A DNA stretch of 13,075 bases, taken from assembly GCA_030592835.1 (NCBI GenBank), contig JAUVIJ010000027.1, positions 1 to 13,075 of the forward strand. The letters are read 5' to 3'. Positions 6,675-13,075 of this stretch are shown one piece after another (positions within the stretch are counted from its first letter, which is position 1; every line of letters starts with the position of its first letter). This DNA comes from Candidatus Cloacimonadota bacterium (lineage in GTDB: Bacteria > Cloacimonadota > Cloacimonadia > Cloacimonadales > TCS61). The notes under the pieces are model-generated. The model ran no database searches and had not been told where the DNA came from. It worked only from the letters and a program-made list of their open reading frames with translations. A program made the translations under genes and the position numbers.

Positions 6675-7598
6675 TTACCCGAAGAAGAATTTTCTGGTAA
6701 TTATTACATCTTGCTCGATTGCTTTAATCAATTCTTTTTCGGAACTGAAGATCATTTCATCACGGAGTCTTTTATAAAAAAATATTTCAACCAGTTCTCC
6801 ATATAATTCACCACTGAAATCCAAAATATGGGTTTCAATTTCTTTGATCACTGTAGATTTCAGAGTAGGACTATAACCTATATTTGTCACACCACTATAC
6901 TCAGTTCCTGCAATTATCACCCTGCAGATATAAACTCCTATCGCAGGAAGCAATTTGTTAGGATCCTCAGAAAGAATATTAATAGTTGGAAATCCAATTC
7001 CCCTGCCAATTTTATGTCCTTTAATAACTTTCCCTATCACTGAATAAAATCGTCCAAGGTATTTTTCTGCTTCCTGAACATTTCCTTCTCTGATCAAATC
7101 CCTGATCAGACTGCTGCTAATGATCCTGTTATTAATCTTGAAGGGTTCGACTACGTTAATTTTATAATTGTATCTATCAGCCCTGTTTTTCAGAAAGGAT
7201 AGATTCCCTTCTCTCAACTTTCCAAAATGAGTATCGTAACCTATTACAATTTCCTTTGCCTGTAACTCCTTGATAATGATTTTTTCAAGGAATTCATCAG
7301 GAGACATATCCACCATTTTCAAATTGAAATTCAAATACATTATACAGTTTATACCTAGGGCATTCAGTTGTTTTTCTTTTTGTTTCTGCTCGGTTAAAAG
7401 ATAAGGAAACGTTTTACGGTGTATTGTTTCCAGGGGGTGATGATAATAGGTGAGAACAACGACATCACCTTCCGATGCTTCGGCTCTGTTTAATGCTGTT
7501 GCCAGGATCTTCTGGTGACCCAGGTGTACACCATCAAAGGTTCCCATGGTGATCACGGGATAGTCAAACTTGCATTTGTGATTATGAAAAAATGTCAT
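6675..7598 (-). CDS. ribF: Bifunctional riboflavin kinase / FAD synthetase
   Basis: Converts riboflavin to FMN and then FMN to FAD, using ATP in both steps, in the cytoplasm. Both domains are present in 307 residues. The N-terminal adenylyltransferase has the nucleotide-binding GTFDGVHLGH at 19-28, IGYDTHFGKLREG around 119-131 and SSSLIRDLIREGNV from 161. The C-terminal riboflavin kinase has GHKIGRGIGFPTIN at 194-207, GVYICRV at 221-227, TNIGYSPT and the catalytic-type glutamate E255 in ETHILDF. In the third adenylyltransferase motif, YDTHFG stands where DFxFG is more usual, a small variation. The ATG start overlaps the truB stop as ATGA, so translation is coupled. I see no FMN riboswitch, as expected for an internal operon gene. 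Confidence 0.97.
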   Translation of the reverse strand: MTFFHNHKCKFDYPVITMGTFDGVHLGHQKILATALNRAEASEGDVVVLTYYHHPLETIHRKTFPYLLTEQKQKEKQLNALGINCIMYLNFNLKMVDMSPDEFLEKIIIKELQAKEIVIGYDTHFGKLREGNLSFLKNRADRYNYKINVVEPFKINNRIISSSLIRDLIREGNVQEAEKYLGRFYSVIGKVIKGHKIGRGIGFPTINILSEDPNKLLPAIGVYICRVIIAGTEYSGVTNIGYSPTLKSTVIKEIETHILDFSGELYGELVEIFFYKRLRDEMIFSSEKELIKAIEQDVIITRKFFFG

Positions 7599-8452
7599 CT
7601 AAATACTACCCTTGGCTTTAATTCCGAATCTTTGATCTCACAAAATCCGAGGCAGTGTTTTTCATTATCAAGGACAATAACATCGAGGCAATCATCATTT
7701 GATACCCGAAACTGTCTTCCATGATAAAAATCGTCGATCTCATTTTTCTGCAAGTAAATTTTTGGAAAATTTCTTAGAATATCAGTAACAGATTTCAGTT
7801 TTTCCAACCAGTTATCACTGTTGAGATCAGCTAAACCAGTAGAATGATCCAGGCTGATCTTTCCAACAGATGTCCGTTGCAATTCTCTTGTTGTCCCAAC
7901 TGTTCCCAGAAGGTCGGCTATCTGCTCGGTCAGAGTTCGGATATAAGTTCCTTTACTGACGACTGCCCGATATGTTAAAAAGGGTGGATGATAATCAATA
8001 ATTTTAAACTCTTTGATCTTAATTTCTCTAGGTGATAGTTTGAATTCTTTATTTTGTCTGGCCAGTTTATAAGCAGGTATTCCTTTTACTTTCAAGGCGG
8101 AGAAACGGGGAGGAAATTGCGTTTTGATCTTTTTGATTTTTTCCTGTAGAGTTTCCACCTTAATCTTATCGGGTATTGTAGCGGTTTTAATGACATTTCC
8201 CGTAATATCGGCTGTATCTGTGGATAAACCCAGTTCAGCCCTGGCAATGTATTCTTTATTCATTGAGCTGATCCTGTCGAGAATTCTGGTATAATTGCCG
8301 ATTCCAATTATTAAAATCCCACTGGCAAAAGGATCCAGAGTTCCGGCATGACCCATTTTTCTAATTCCGGTAATAACTCTCAGTCTGCGAATGACATCGA
8401 AGGAAGTTATACCCTCCGGTTTGTTGATAACCAATATACCTGCTGTTTTCAT
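7595..8452 (-). CDS. truB: tRNA pseudouridine(55) synthase
   Basis: Isomerises U55 to pseudouridine in the T-loop of elongator tRNAs and acts as a tRNA folding chaperone. The N-terminus GILVINKPEGITSFDV and the catalytic motif GHAGTLDPFASGIL, with the nucleophile D40, are diagnostic. Later conserved stretches are FPPRFSALKVKGIPAYKLAR and VSKGTYIRTLTEQIADLLGT. At 285 residues it is a normal length, with a short C-terminal PUA-like tail (KNEIDDFYHGRQF onward). Its ATG overlaps the nrnA stop by one base (TGATG), and its own stop overlaps ribF by four bases. The order infB-rbfA-nrnA-truB-ribF is the common bacterial arrangement. Confidence 0.97.
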   Translation of the reverse strand: MKTAGILVINKPEGITSFDVIRRLRVITGIRKMGHAGTLDPFASGILIIGIGNYTRILDRISSMNKEYIARAELGLSTDTADITGNVIKTATIPDKIKVETLQEKIKKIKTQFPPRFSALKVKGIPAYKLARQNKEFKLSPREIKIKEFKIIDYHPPFLTYRAVVSKGTYIRTLTEQIADLLGTVGTTRELQRTSVGKISLDHSTGLADLNSDNWLEKLKSVTDILRNFPKIYLQKNEIDDFYHGRQFRVSNDDCLDVIVLDNEKHCLGFCEIKDSELKPRVVFR

Positions 8453-9441
8453 CAGTTTGAGAAAAATGTGCTGATTTCGGTGAGCAGAAGAGATTTCACG
8501 TCTTCCAAATTACCCTTGATTGTGCAGCCCGAAGCTTTAACATGACCTCCGCCACCGAATTTGGTTGCGATCATGTTAACATCGATGGATTTCGATCTCA
8601 GACTTAACTTGACCTGATCCTTTTCCTCCTGAAAAAAAATGATAAGTTCTACACCTTTTATACCCTTAACCCATTTGGTCATTTTCGAATTTGTTTCCGG
8701 ATCAAGTCCGTTTTTCTCCAGCATTTTTATGGTCGAATGGAGGAAAAGAACTCTACCATTGCAACAGGTTTTCAAGGTTGATAAAACTTCCCCGGTGAAT
8801 TTCACTTCAGCAACAGTCTTGCACGCTAATATGGTTTCGGTTATCCTTCCGGGATCAATATTATACTGCATGAGTTCCGCACAAATCTCAAAAGTCATCT
8901 GATCGACATTGGAATTGATAAAATTATCTGTATCATTGATAATGGAACCGTAAACTGCAGTTGCAATATACTGAAGGGAACTTTGTGGATATGACTTCAG
9001 TTCTTTCCTGAACATCTGATACAGGATTGCACCGACACTGACATAGCCAGGATCGATGAAATATGTTATCTTAGAGGAAATAGCTCCGGCAATATGATGA
9101 TCGATCGCCATTATCCTGTCAGCTCCATTGAACAGAGAAGTACATTGCCCCACTCTTTCCTTTTCGTGACAATCCAGGATAATAAGTGTGGAGTATTTCA
9201 GATCGGGAGAATATAGTTTAATCTCATTATTACAATCTGGGATAGGATATTTATCGGATAATAATGTCTCCAGGACAATATCGATCCGGATATCATAATT
9301 TTTCAGGATCTCTTTCAGGGCAAAAGCAGCACAGACACCATCAGCATCAGGATTTGTGTGGGTTAGAATTGCTTTATTGCCCGGTTTTTTTGCAAGATCC
9401 AGCAGTTTATACTTAGCTTCGTTCAGGGAGGAAAGTATCAT
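8452..9441 (-). CDS. nrnA: DHH-DHHA1 phosphoesterase, NrnA-like (nanoRNase / pAp phosphatase)
   Basis: NrnA enzymes degrade 2-5 nt RNA fragments to mononucleotides and dephosphorylate 3'-phosphoadenosine 5'-phosphate, in the cytoplasm, with Mn ions. The 329-residue protein has the metal ligands of the DHH domain: H28, D32 and D34 in HTNPDADG, D90 in IILDCHE, the name motif D114-H115-H116, and D170 in NDTDNF. The C-terminal DHHA1 domain ends with GGGGHVKASGC at 296-306. Some positions differ from common NrnA: DGVCAA instead of D-A-x-G-S after the first motif, and DTDNF instead of DTGxF. A relative with altered substrate preference, such as a cyclic-dinucleotide or pGpG hydrolase, is therefore possible. 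The start ATG 9441 has AGGGAAAG overlapping the rbfA stop. Its position between rbfA and truB favours NrnA. Confidence 0.88.
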   Translation of the reverse strand: MILSSLNEAKYKLLDLAKKPGNKAILTHTNPDADGVCAAFALKEILKNYDIRIDIVLETLLSDKYPIPDCNNEIKLYSPDLKYSTLIILDCHEKERVGQCTSLFNGADRIMAIDHHIAGAISSKITYFIDPGYVSVGAILYQMFRKELKSYPQSSLQYIATAVYGSIINDTDNFINSNVDQMTFEICAELMQYNIDPGRITETILACKTVAEVKFTGEVLSTLKTCCNGRVLFLHSTIKMLEKNGLDPETNSKMTKWVKGIKGVELIIFFQEEKDQVKLSLRSKSIDVNMIATKFGGGGHVKASGCTIKGNLEDVKSLLLTEISTFFSN

Positions 9442-9450
9442 ATACTTTCC

Positions 9451-9804
9451 CTAATTCTTTTCCTTTTCAGCTTTAATGATATCAAAAATCTTGTCTAATT
9501 TACGGGATTCCTGTTCAATCGTATCGTAATGAAACAGGATTTCAGGTATTATTCTTAAGAACTTAGCTGATGCCAGCTCGCGCTTTATGAAACCAGTGCT
9601 TTTCGTCAGAGCTTCCTGTACATTTTCCCTATCAGAATCTTCCATGTGAGTATAATAAACCCTGACATTACTAAGATCATTGGAAATCCGAATTCTGGTT
9701 ATAGTAATAAATTTCAAATACTTATCACGAAGCTTAAAATTAATGGTGTTACTGATTATTCTTAGTAATTCTTTCTCGATTCTCTGAACTCTGATCCTGG
9801 TCAT
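9451..9804 (-). CDS. rbfA: 30S ribosome-binding factor A
   Basis: Small KH-like protein that binds immature 30S subunits and helps mature the 5' end of 16S rRNA; it matters for cold growth. I prefer ATG 9804, giving 117 residues starting MTRIRVQRIEKELLRI, the normal beginning of the family. A TTG at 9834 would add ten residues and overlap infB by 17 nt; its purine run (AGGAAG) touches the start codon. ATG 9804 itself has only a weak ribosome site and lies 13 nt after the infB stop, so it may rely on coupling. Family features are KFITITRIRISNDLSNVRVYY in the centre and LRIIPEILFHYD near the C-terminus. Confidence 0.92.
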   Translation of the reverse strand: MTRIRVQRIEKELLRIISNTINFKLRDKYLKFITITRIRISNDLSNVRVYYTHMEDSDRENVQEALTKSTGFIKRELASAKFLRIIPEILFHYDTIEQESRKLDKIFDIIKAEKEKN

Positions 9805-9817
9805 AGACGTAAATAAC

Positions 9818-12238
9818 CTATAATTTCCTGACAACTTCCTGGATGATGAAGTGTTCGATTATATCACTTTCTTTGATATCATTGAAATCTTCTACTGCTA
9901 TACCGCATTCCGCACCTGCTTTAACTTCTTCAACATCTTCCGCATAATGCTTTAAGGTTTTTAAATTTCCTTCGTGGATCATGATATCATTCCTGTAGAT
10001 CCTGACCTTACCATTATTGGAAATATGACCCTTTTCGACATAACAACCGGCTATGGTTCCTACTTTCTTGATCTTGAATGCCTGTTTTACCAAAGCAGTA
10101 CCAATATAAACCTCTTCAAATTCAGGTTTCAGAAGTCCCTGCATAGCATTCCTGATATCATCGATCACTTCATAGATAATACTATAGATCTTAATACTGA
10201 CTTTTTCATCTTCTGCCAGTTTTTTAGCAGCGCTATTAGCCCTGACATGAAATCCGATCACAATAGCATCGGAAGCAGATGCCAGGCTGATATTAGCCTC
10301 GTTGATTCCTCCAACAGCTCTATGGATCACATTCACAATGACTTCATCTGTAGTAAGTTTCTCCAGTGAATCACAAAGGGCTTCAACAGAACCATCGGTG
10401 TCACCTTTAACGATCAATCTGATCTCTGACATCTTATCTTCTTTAATTTTCTGGAAGAGATTTTCGAGATTGGTTTTAGTCTGATATTTTTCTCTTTCCT
10501 TACGAATATGAGTTCTCTCAGCACTGATCTGACGGGCTTTCTTTTCGTTCTCGACTTTATCGACAAAATCACCTGCTTTGGGTACATCATTAATACCGAA
10601 GATCACAGCTATTTCCGAGGGGGATAATTTTTTGATCTCATTACCCCTTTCATCTTCCATCTTCCTGATCTTACCATAGGTGGCTCCACAAATTATACTG
10701 TCACCTTTCTCCAGTTTTCCTTCCCTTAAGAGAATGGTTGCCAGGGTACCCATCCGCTGATCTTTCTTGGATTCAATAACAACTCCTTTTCCGGGAATAT
10801 TCACAGCAGCTTTTAATTCCTGTATTTCAGCCGAGAGGAGAATTGTATCTAGCAGGTCATCTATTCCGTCACCCTTTAAAGCAGAGCATTTGATCCATAA
10901 AACCTCACCACCGTATCCTTCCAGCATCAGGTTCTCTTTCATAAGGTCGGAAATAACTTTATCTACATTAGCTTCTTTCAGATCGATCTTATTGATCGCG
11001 ACAATTATTGGAACACCTGCTGCTCTGGCATGATCGATTGATTCCTTTGTCTGAATTTTAACACCTTCATTGGCAGCCACAACAATAATTGCGATATCGG
11101 TTATATTCGCTCCTCGTGCTCTCATTGCACTGAATGCTTCATGGCCGGGAGTATCGAGGAAGGTGATTTTCTGTTCTTTGTACTCGACTTGGTAAGCTCC
11201 AATGTGCTGCGTAATACCACCTGCCTCTCCGGCAATGATATTGGATGATCTTATCCTGTCGAGTATAGCTGTTTTACCGTGATCTACATGACCCATGATG
11301 GTAACGACCGGAGGTCTTGGTTCTTCTATTCTATCTTCTATACTGATTATTTCTTCTTCCAGAATTTCCTTACCGTATTCCTCGGCAAATTCCACATCGA
11401 ACTCAAATTCATGACAGATCATTTCCAGAGAATCTTTATCCAACCGCTGATTGATAGTAACCATTTGACCGATCTTGAAGAATGTGGCAATGATTTCCGT
11501 AGCAGATACGTTCATTAATTTTGCTAATTCGCTCACGGATGTGAATTCACTGATGACGATTTTAGTATCTTTGATCTCTTCTTTCTTTTCTTCCTTCTTG
11601 TATTTTTTCTTCTTAGAAGATGTACTGAGTGTACGTTTGATACCCTTGGCGATCTCGGCTTCTTCCAGTTCGGTCGGAGTGAATTTCTTTTTTCGGGCTC
11701 CTCCCTTTTTGAGGTGTTTAAGTTTAGCTTTAAGGTGTTTGCCCTGATCAACAAATTCTTTTTTCTTCTTATCTGTAGGACCTTTTTGATCCGAAATTTT
11801 TCCAGGTTGAGAAGGAGGTGTCTTAAGTGTTGGTTCAGGTTTTACATATTTTCCCGATTCAGTTTTTCTTGTTCCAGGCTTTGTTCTGCCTGTTCTCAAA
11901 TCTTTTTTCTTAATCTTCTTTTCAACAAATACCGGAATTTCTTCTTTTCGGGCTTTCTCAGCTAGTCTTTCAGCGGCAGCATGTTCGCGAATTTGCTTTT
12001 CTTTTTCTTTCAATCTTTCGGCTTCAGCTACTTTTCTATGGTAAAGACTAATATCTTTCTGTCTTTGTTTCACGGCTGCTGCTGCTTCATTGAATTTAGA
12101 GCGGATCTTATTTACAATATCGTCATCCAGAGGACTCATATGGCTTTTAACAACAACCCCCATATCGCTGAGGTGTTTCTTTAAAGCTGCAGTAGATATT
12201 TTAAATTCTTTTGCTAATTCATGAACTCTAATAGCCAT
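9818..12238 (-). CDS. infB: Translation initiation factor IF-2
   Basis: GTPase that brings initiator tRNA to the 30S subunit and promotes 50S joining. The 806-residue protein is the long form. An IF2_N domain lies at about 1-50 (IRVHELAKEFKISTAALKKHL). A charged helical and lysine-rich linker follows at about 55-225 (several K4-K5 runs), then a second IF2_N domain at 233-285 (SVSELAKLMNVSATEIIATFF). The GTPase core follows: G1 GHVDHGKT at 316-323, G2 in GGITQHIGAY, G3 DTPGH at 362-366, G4 NKID at 416-419 and G5 SALKG at 452-456. Domains II, III and the tRNA-binding C-terminal domain complete it (RLIVKGDTDGSVEAL, GTALVKQAFKIKKVG). ATG 12238 is preceded by TTGGAGGA at good spacing and overlaps the ylxQ stop as TAATG. 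Everything needed for function is present. Confidence 0.98.
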   Translation of the reverse strand: MAIRVHELAKEFKISTAALKKHLSDMGVVVKSHMSPLDDDIVNKIRSKFNEAAAAVKQRQKDISLYHRKVAEAERLKEKEKQIREHAAAERLAEKARKEEIPVFVEKKIKKKDLRTGRTKPGTRKTESGKYVKPEPTLKTPPSQPGKISDQKGPTDKKKKEFVDQGKHLKAKLKHLKKGGARKKKFTPTELEEAEIAKGIKRTLSTSSKKKKYKKEEKKEEIKDTKIVISEFTSVSELAKLMNVSATEIIATFFKIGQMVTINQRLDKDSLEMICHEFEFDVEFAEEYGKEILEEEIISIEDRIEEPRPPVVTIMGHVDHGKTAILDRIRSSNIIAGEAGGITQHIGAYQVEYKEQKITFLDTPGHEAFSAMRARGANITDIAIIVVAANEGVKIQTKESIDHARAAGVPIIVAINKIDLKEANVDKVISDLMKENLMLEGYGGEVLWIKCSALKGDGIDDLLDTILLSAEIQELKAAVNIPGKGVVIESKKDQRMGTLATILLREGKLEKGDSIICGATYGKIRKMEDERGNEIKKLSPSEIAVIFGINDVPKAGDFVDKVENEKKARQISAERTHIRKEREKYQTKTNLENLFQKIKEDKMSEIRLIVKGDTDGSVEALCDSLEKLTTDEVIVNVIHRAVGGINEANISLASASDAIVIGFHVRANSAAKKLAEDEKVSIKIYSIIYEVIDDIRNAMQGLLKPEFEEVYIGTALVKQAFKIKKVGTIAGCYVEKGHISNNGKVRIYRNDIMIHEGNLKTLKHYAEDVEEVKAGAECGIAVEDFNDIKESDIIEHFIIQEVVRKL

Positions 12239-12546
12239 TATTCCTCCAATTTCTTAAGGAGTTTATCAATTCCTCTGGCAAAATTACTGTTGTCAATTGT
12301 GATGATTCCGGTATCTTTTATCTGGAAAGAGTTACCAAATAGCTTTTTATTCCCGAACCTGCACACCTTTACCCTGGCATCCAGGGCATATTGGGTAATA
12401 TTGGCTGCAGATCTGGCAGATAAATCATTGCTCAAGATCAGCAATCTGGCTTTTCTCTCAAGAAACGATCTTTCACAGGCTGCAGACCCAAAAGTTATTT
12501 TCCCAGCTTTTCGGGCAAGATGCATTAAATTAAGAATTTTCTCCAT
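12238..12546 (-). CDS. ylxQ: L7Ae-family K-turn RNA-binding protein YlxQ
   Basis: A 102-residue protein of the L7Ae/L30e fold, which in bacteria binds kink-turn RNA; its exact role is not settled, although a link to ribosome or RNA metabolism is assumed. The fold signature is ILNLMHLARKAGKITFG, then ARLLILSNDLSARSAANIT, the strand-helix part that contacts RNA. The C-terminus ARGIDKLLKKLEE closes the domain. It begins inside ylxR (17-nt overlap), with GAGGA about 12 nt upstream of ATG 12546. It ends in TAATG with infB. This ylxR-ylxQ-infB arrangement is widespread in bacteria and supports the call. Confidence 0.9.
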   Translation of the reverse strand: MEKILNLMHLARKAGKITFGSAACERSFLERKARLLILSNDLSARSAANITQYALDARVKVCRFGNKKLFGNSFQIKDTGIITIDNSNFARGIDKLLKKLEE

Positions 12547-12784
12547 TATTATTTAGAGATCCTCTTTTTTTTATTAATTTTAACTTCCATTTATTTACTT
12601 TTCCCAAACAGGTATTTTGGTCACAAACATAGTAACCACGACCCGTCAGATCCTGATTAAGGTCGAAAATAATATCTTTCTCCAGTAAAATGAACCTTAT
12701 CAGTTCTTTTTTATTCTTTCCTTCTCTACAGATAACACAAGATCGCCAGGGTATATGACCTGTTTTTGAACTTCTATTAGGCAT
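12530..12784 (-). CDS. ylxR: YlxR / RnpM family RNA-binding protein (DUF448)
   Basis: Basic protein of 84 residues encoded between nusA and infB in many bacteria. In Bacillus subtilis the homologue is reported to bind RNase P RNA and modulate its activity (RnpM); whether that holds here is inference. Family residues are the opening RSCVICR (C16, C19), the ELIRF segment, the GRGYYVC motif ending in C54 and the CL pair at C59. The four cysteines, in two pairs, could bind a metal, but this is only a suggestion from spacing. Its ATG overlaps the nusA stop (TAATG), and its 3' end overlaps ylxQ by 17 nt in another frame. Confidence 0.93.
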   Translation of the reverse strand: MPNRSSKTGHIPWRSCVICREGKNKKELIRFILLEKDIIFDLNQDLTGRGYYVCDQNTCLGKVNKWKLKLIKKRGSLNNNGENS

Positions 12785-13075
12785 TAGAAATAATTTGCTG
12801 ATTCCCTGATCTTAGTTGCTGTTTTCATTCCTAATCCTTCCAGATTACATAGTTCATCAACAGAGGCTTCGAATATATCCTGAACCGAAGTATAACCATG
12901 GGATTTCAGGATTTCTGCCACTTTCGGGCTGACCCCGTCCAGATCACTGACATGGCTGGTAATCCTACGTTCCTCGGATATTTTATCCTCAAATTCTTCT
13001 TCAGTATAAATATCAAGTTTGAAATCGGTAAGTTTTGCCGCTAGTTTGACATTTTTTCCTTTTTTTCCAATAGCC
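12784..13075 (-). CDS. nusA: Transcription termination/antitermination factor NusA, C-terminal part, cut by window edge
   Basis: NusA binds RNA polymerase and nascent RNA and modulates pausing, termination and antitermination. Only the last 96 codons are in the window; the first complete codon starts at 13074, read on the minus strand. The fragment begins AIGKKGKNVKLAAKL, the GxxG loop and helix of the second KH domain. An acidic stretch follows (IYTEEEFEDK), then a helix-hairpin-helix region (DLDGVSPKVAEILKSHGYTSVQDIF and LEGLGMKTATKI). The stop TAA overlaps the start of ylxR (TAATG). The protein ends soon after one HhH repeat, without the paired acidic repeats of Escherichia coli NusA. It is the most upstream member of this operon that is visible. 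Confidence 0.95.
   Translation of the reverse strand, partial: AIGKKGKNVKLAAKLTDFKLDIYTEEEFEDKISEERRITSHVSDLDGVSPKVAEILKSHGYTSVQDIFEASVDELCNLEGLGMKTATKIRESANYF

Noticed and set aside
9974..10369. 131-codon plus-strand frame opposite infB
   Set aside because: It lies fully within the conserved IF-2 C-terminal coding region on the other strand and has no motif of its own.
12551..12568. Small AGAG/CTCT hairpin followed by eight T's on the plus strand
   Set aside because: The stem has only four pairs, it lies antisense to ylxR/ylxQ and no plus-strand gene ends there.
1..13075. Mobile elements, CRISPR arrays, tRNA or rRNA genes, toxin-antitoxin or defence genes
   Set aside because: No transposase, direct-repeat array, cloverleaf-like segment or defence motif was found; gene content is housekeeping throughout.

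Overview
The window is AT-rich chromosomal DNA (about 40% GC by eye) from a bacterium. It consists of core metabolism and information-processing genes. I see no mobile element, CRISPR array, rRNA, tRNA or phage gene. The TPR-rich exported protein and the long two-headed IF2, in a low-GC genome, would fit a Gram-negative lineage such as the FCB group (for example Cloacimonadota). That placement is inference only; the sequence proves no taxon.

The window has two halves that converge on one hairpin at 5268-5303. The left half (1-5257, plus strand) holds the 3' part of an ornithine aminotransferase gene and its terminator. Next comes a three-gene block: a lipoprotein substrate-binding protein of the SsuA/THI5 (NMT1-like) type, its membrane permease, and thiamine pyrophosphokinase. 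I read this as a vitamin B1 (or B1-precursor) uptake and activation cassette; its ATPase is not in the window. After a 132-nt gap comes an exported protein with a CsgG/TolB-like N-terminal domain and about eight TPR repeats.

The right half (5298-13075, minus strand) is a long, tightly packed translation operon. In transcription order it reads nusA (C-terminal part only), ylxR, ylxQ, infB, rbfA, nrnA, truB, ribF, radA. Several junctions are stop-start overlaps (TAATG, TGATG, ATGA) and the rest are short gaps or small overlaps, so the genes are probably co-transcribed and translationally coupled. They act together in transcription antitermination, translation initiation, 30S maturation, tRNA modification, nucleotide/RNA-fragment recycling, flavin cofactor synthesis and recombination. 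The promoter lies beyond the right edge.

No gap between genes exceeds 300 bases. I found no clearly novel system. The items most worth a second look are the thiamine-linked ABC cassette without an ATPase, the terminator pressed against its ribosome binding site, the CsgG-like/TPR exported protein, and a marked excess of GATC sites.
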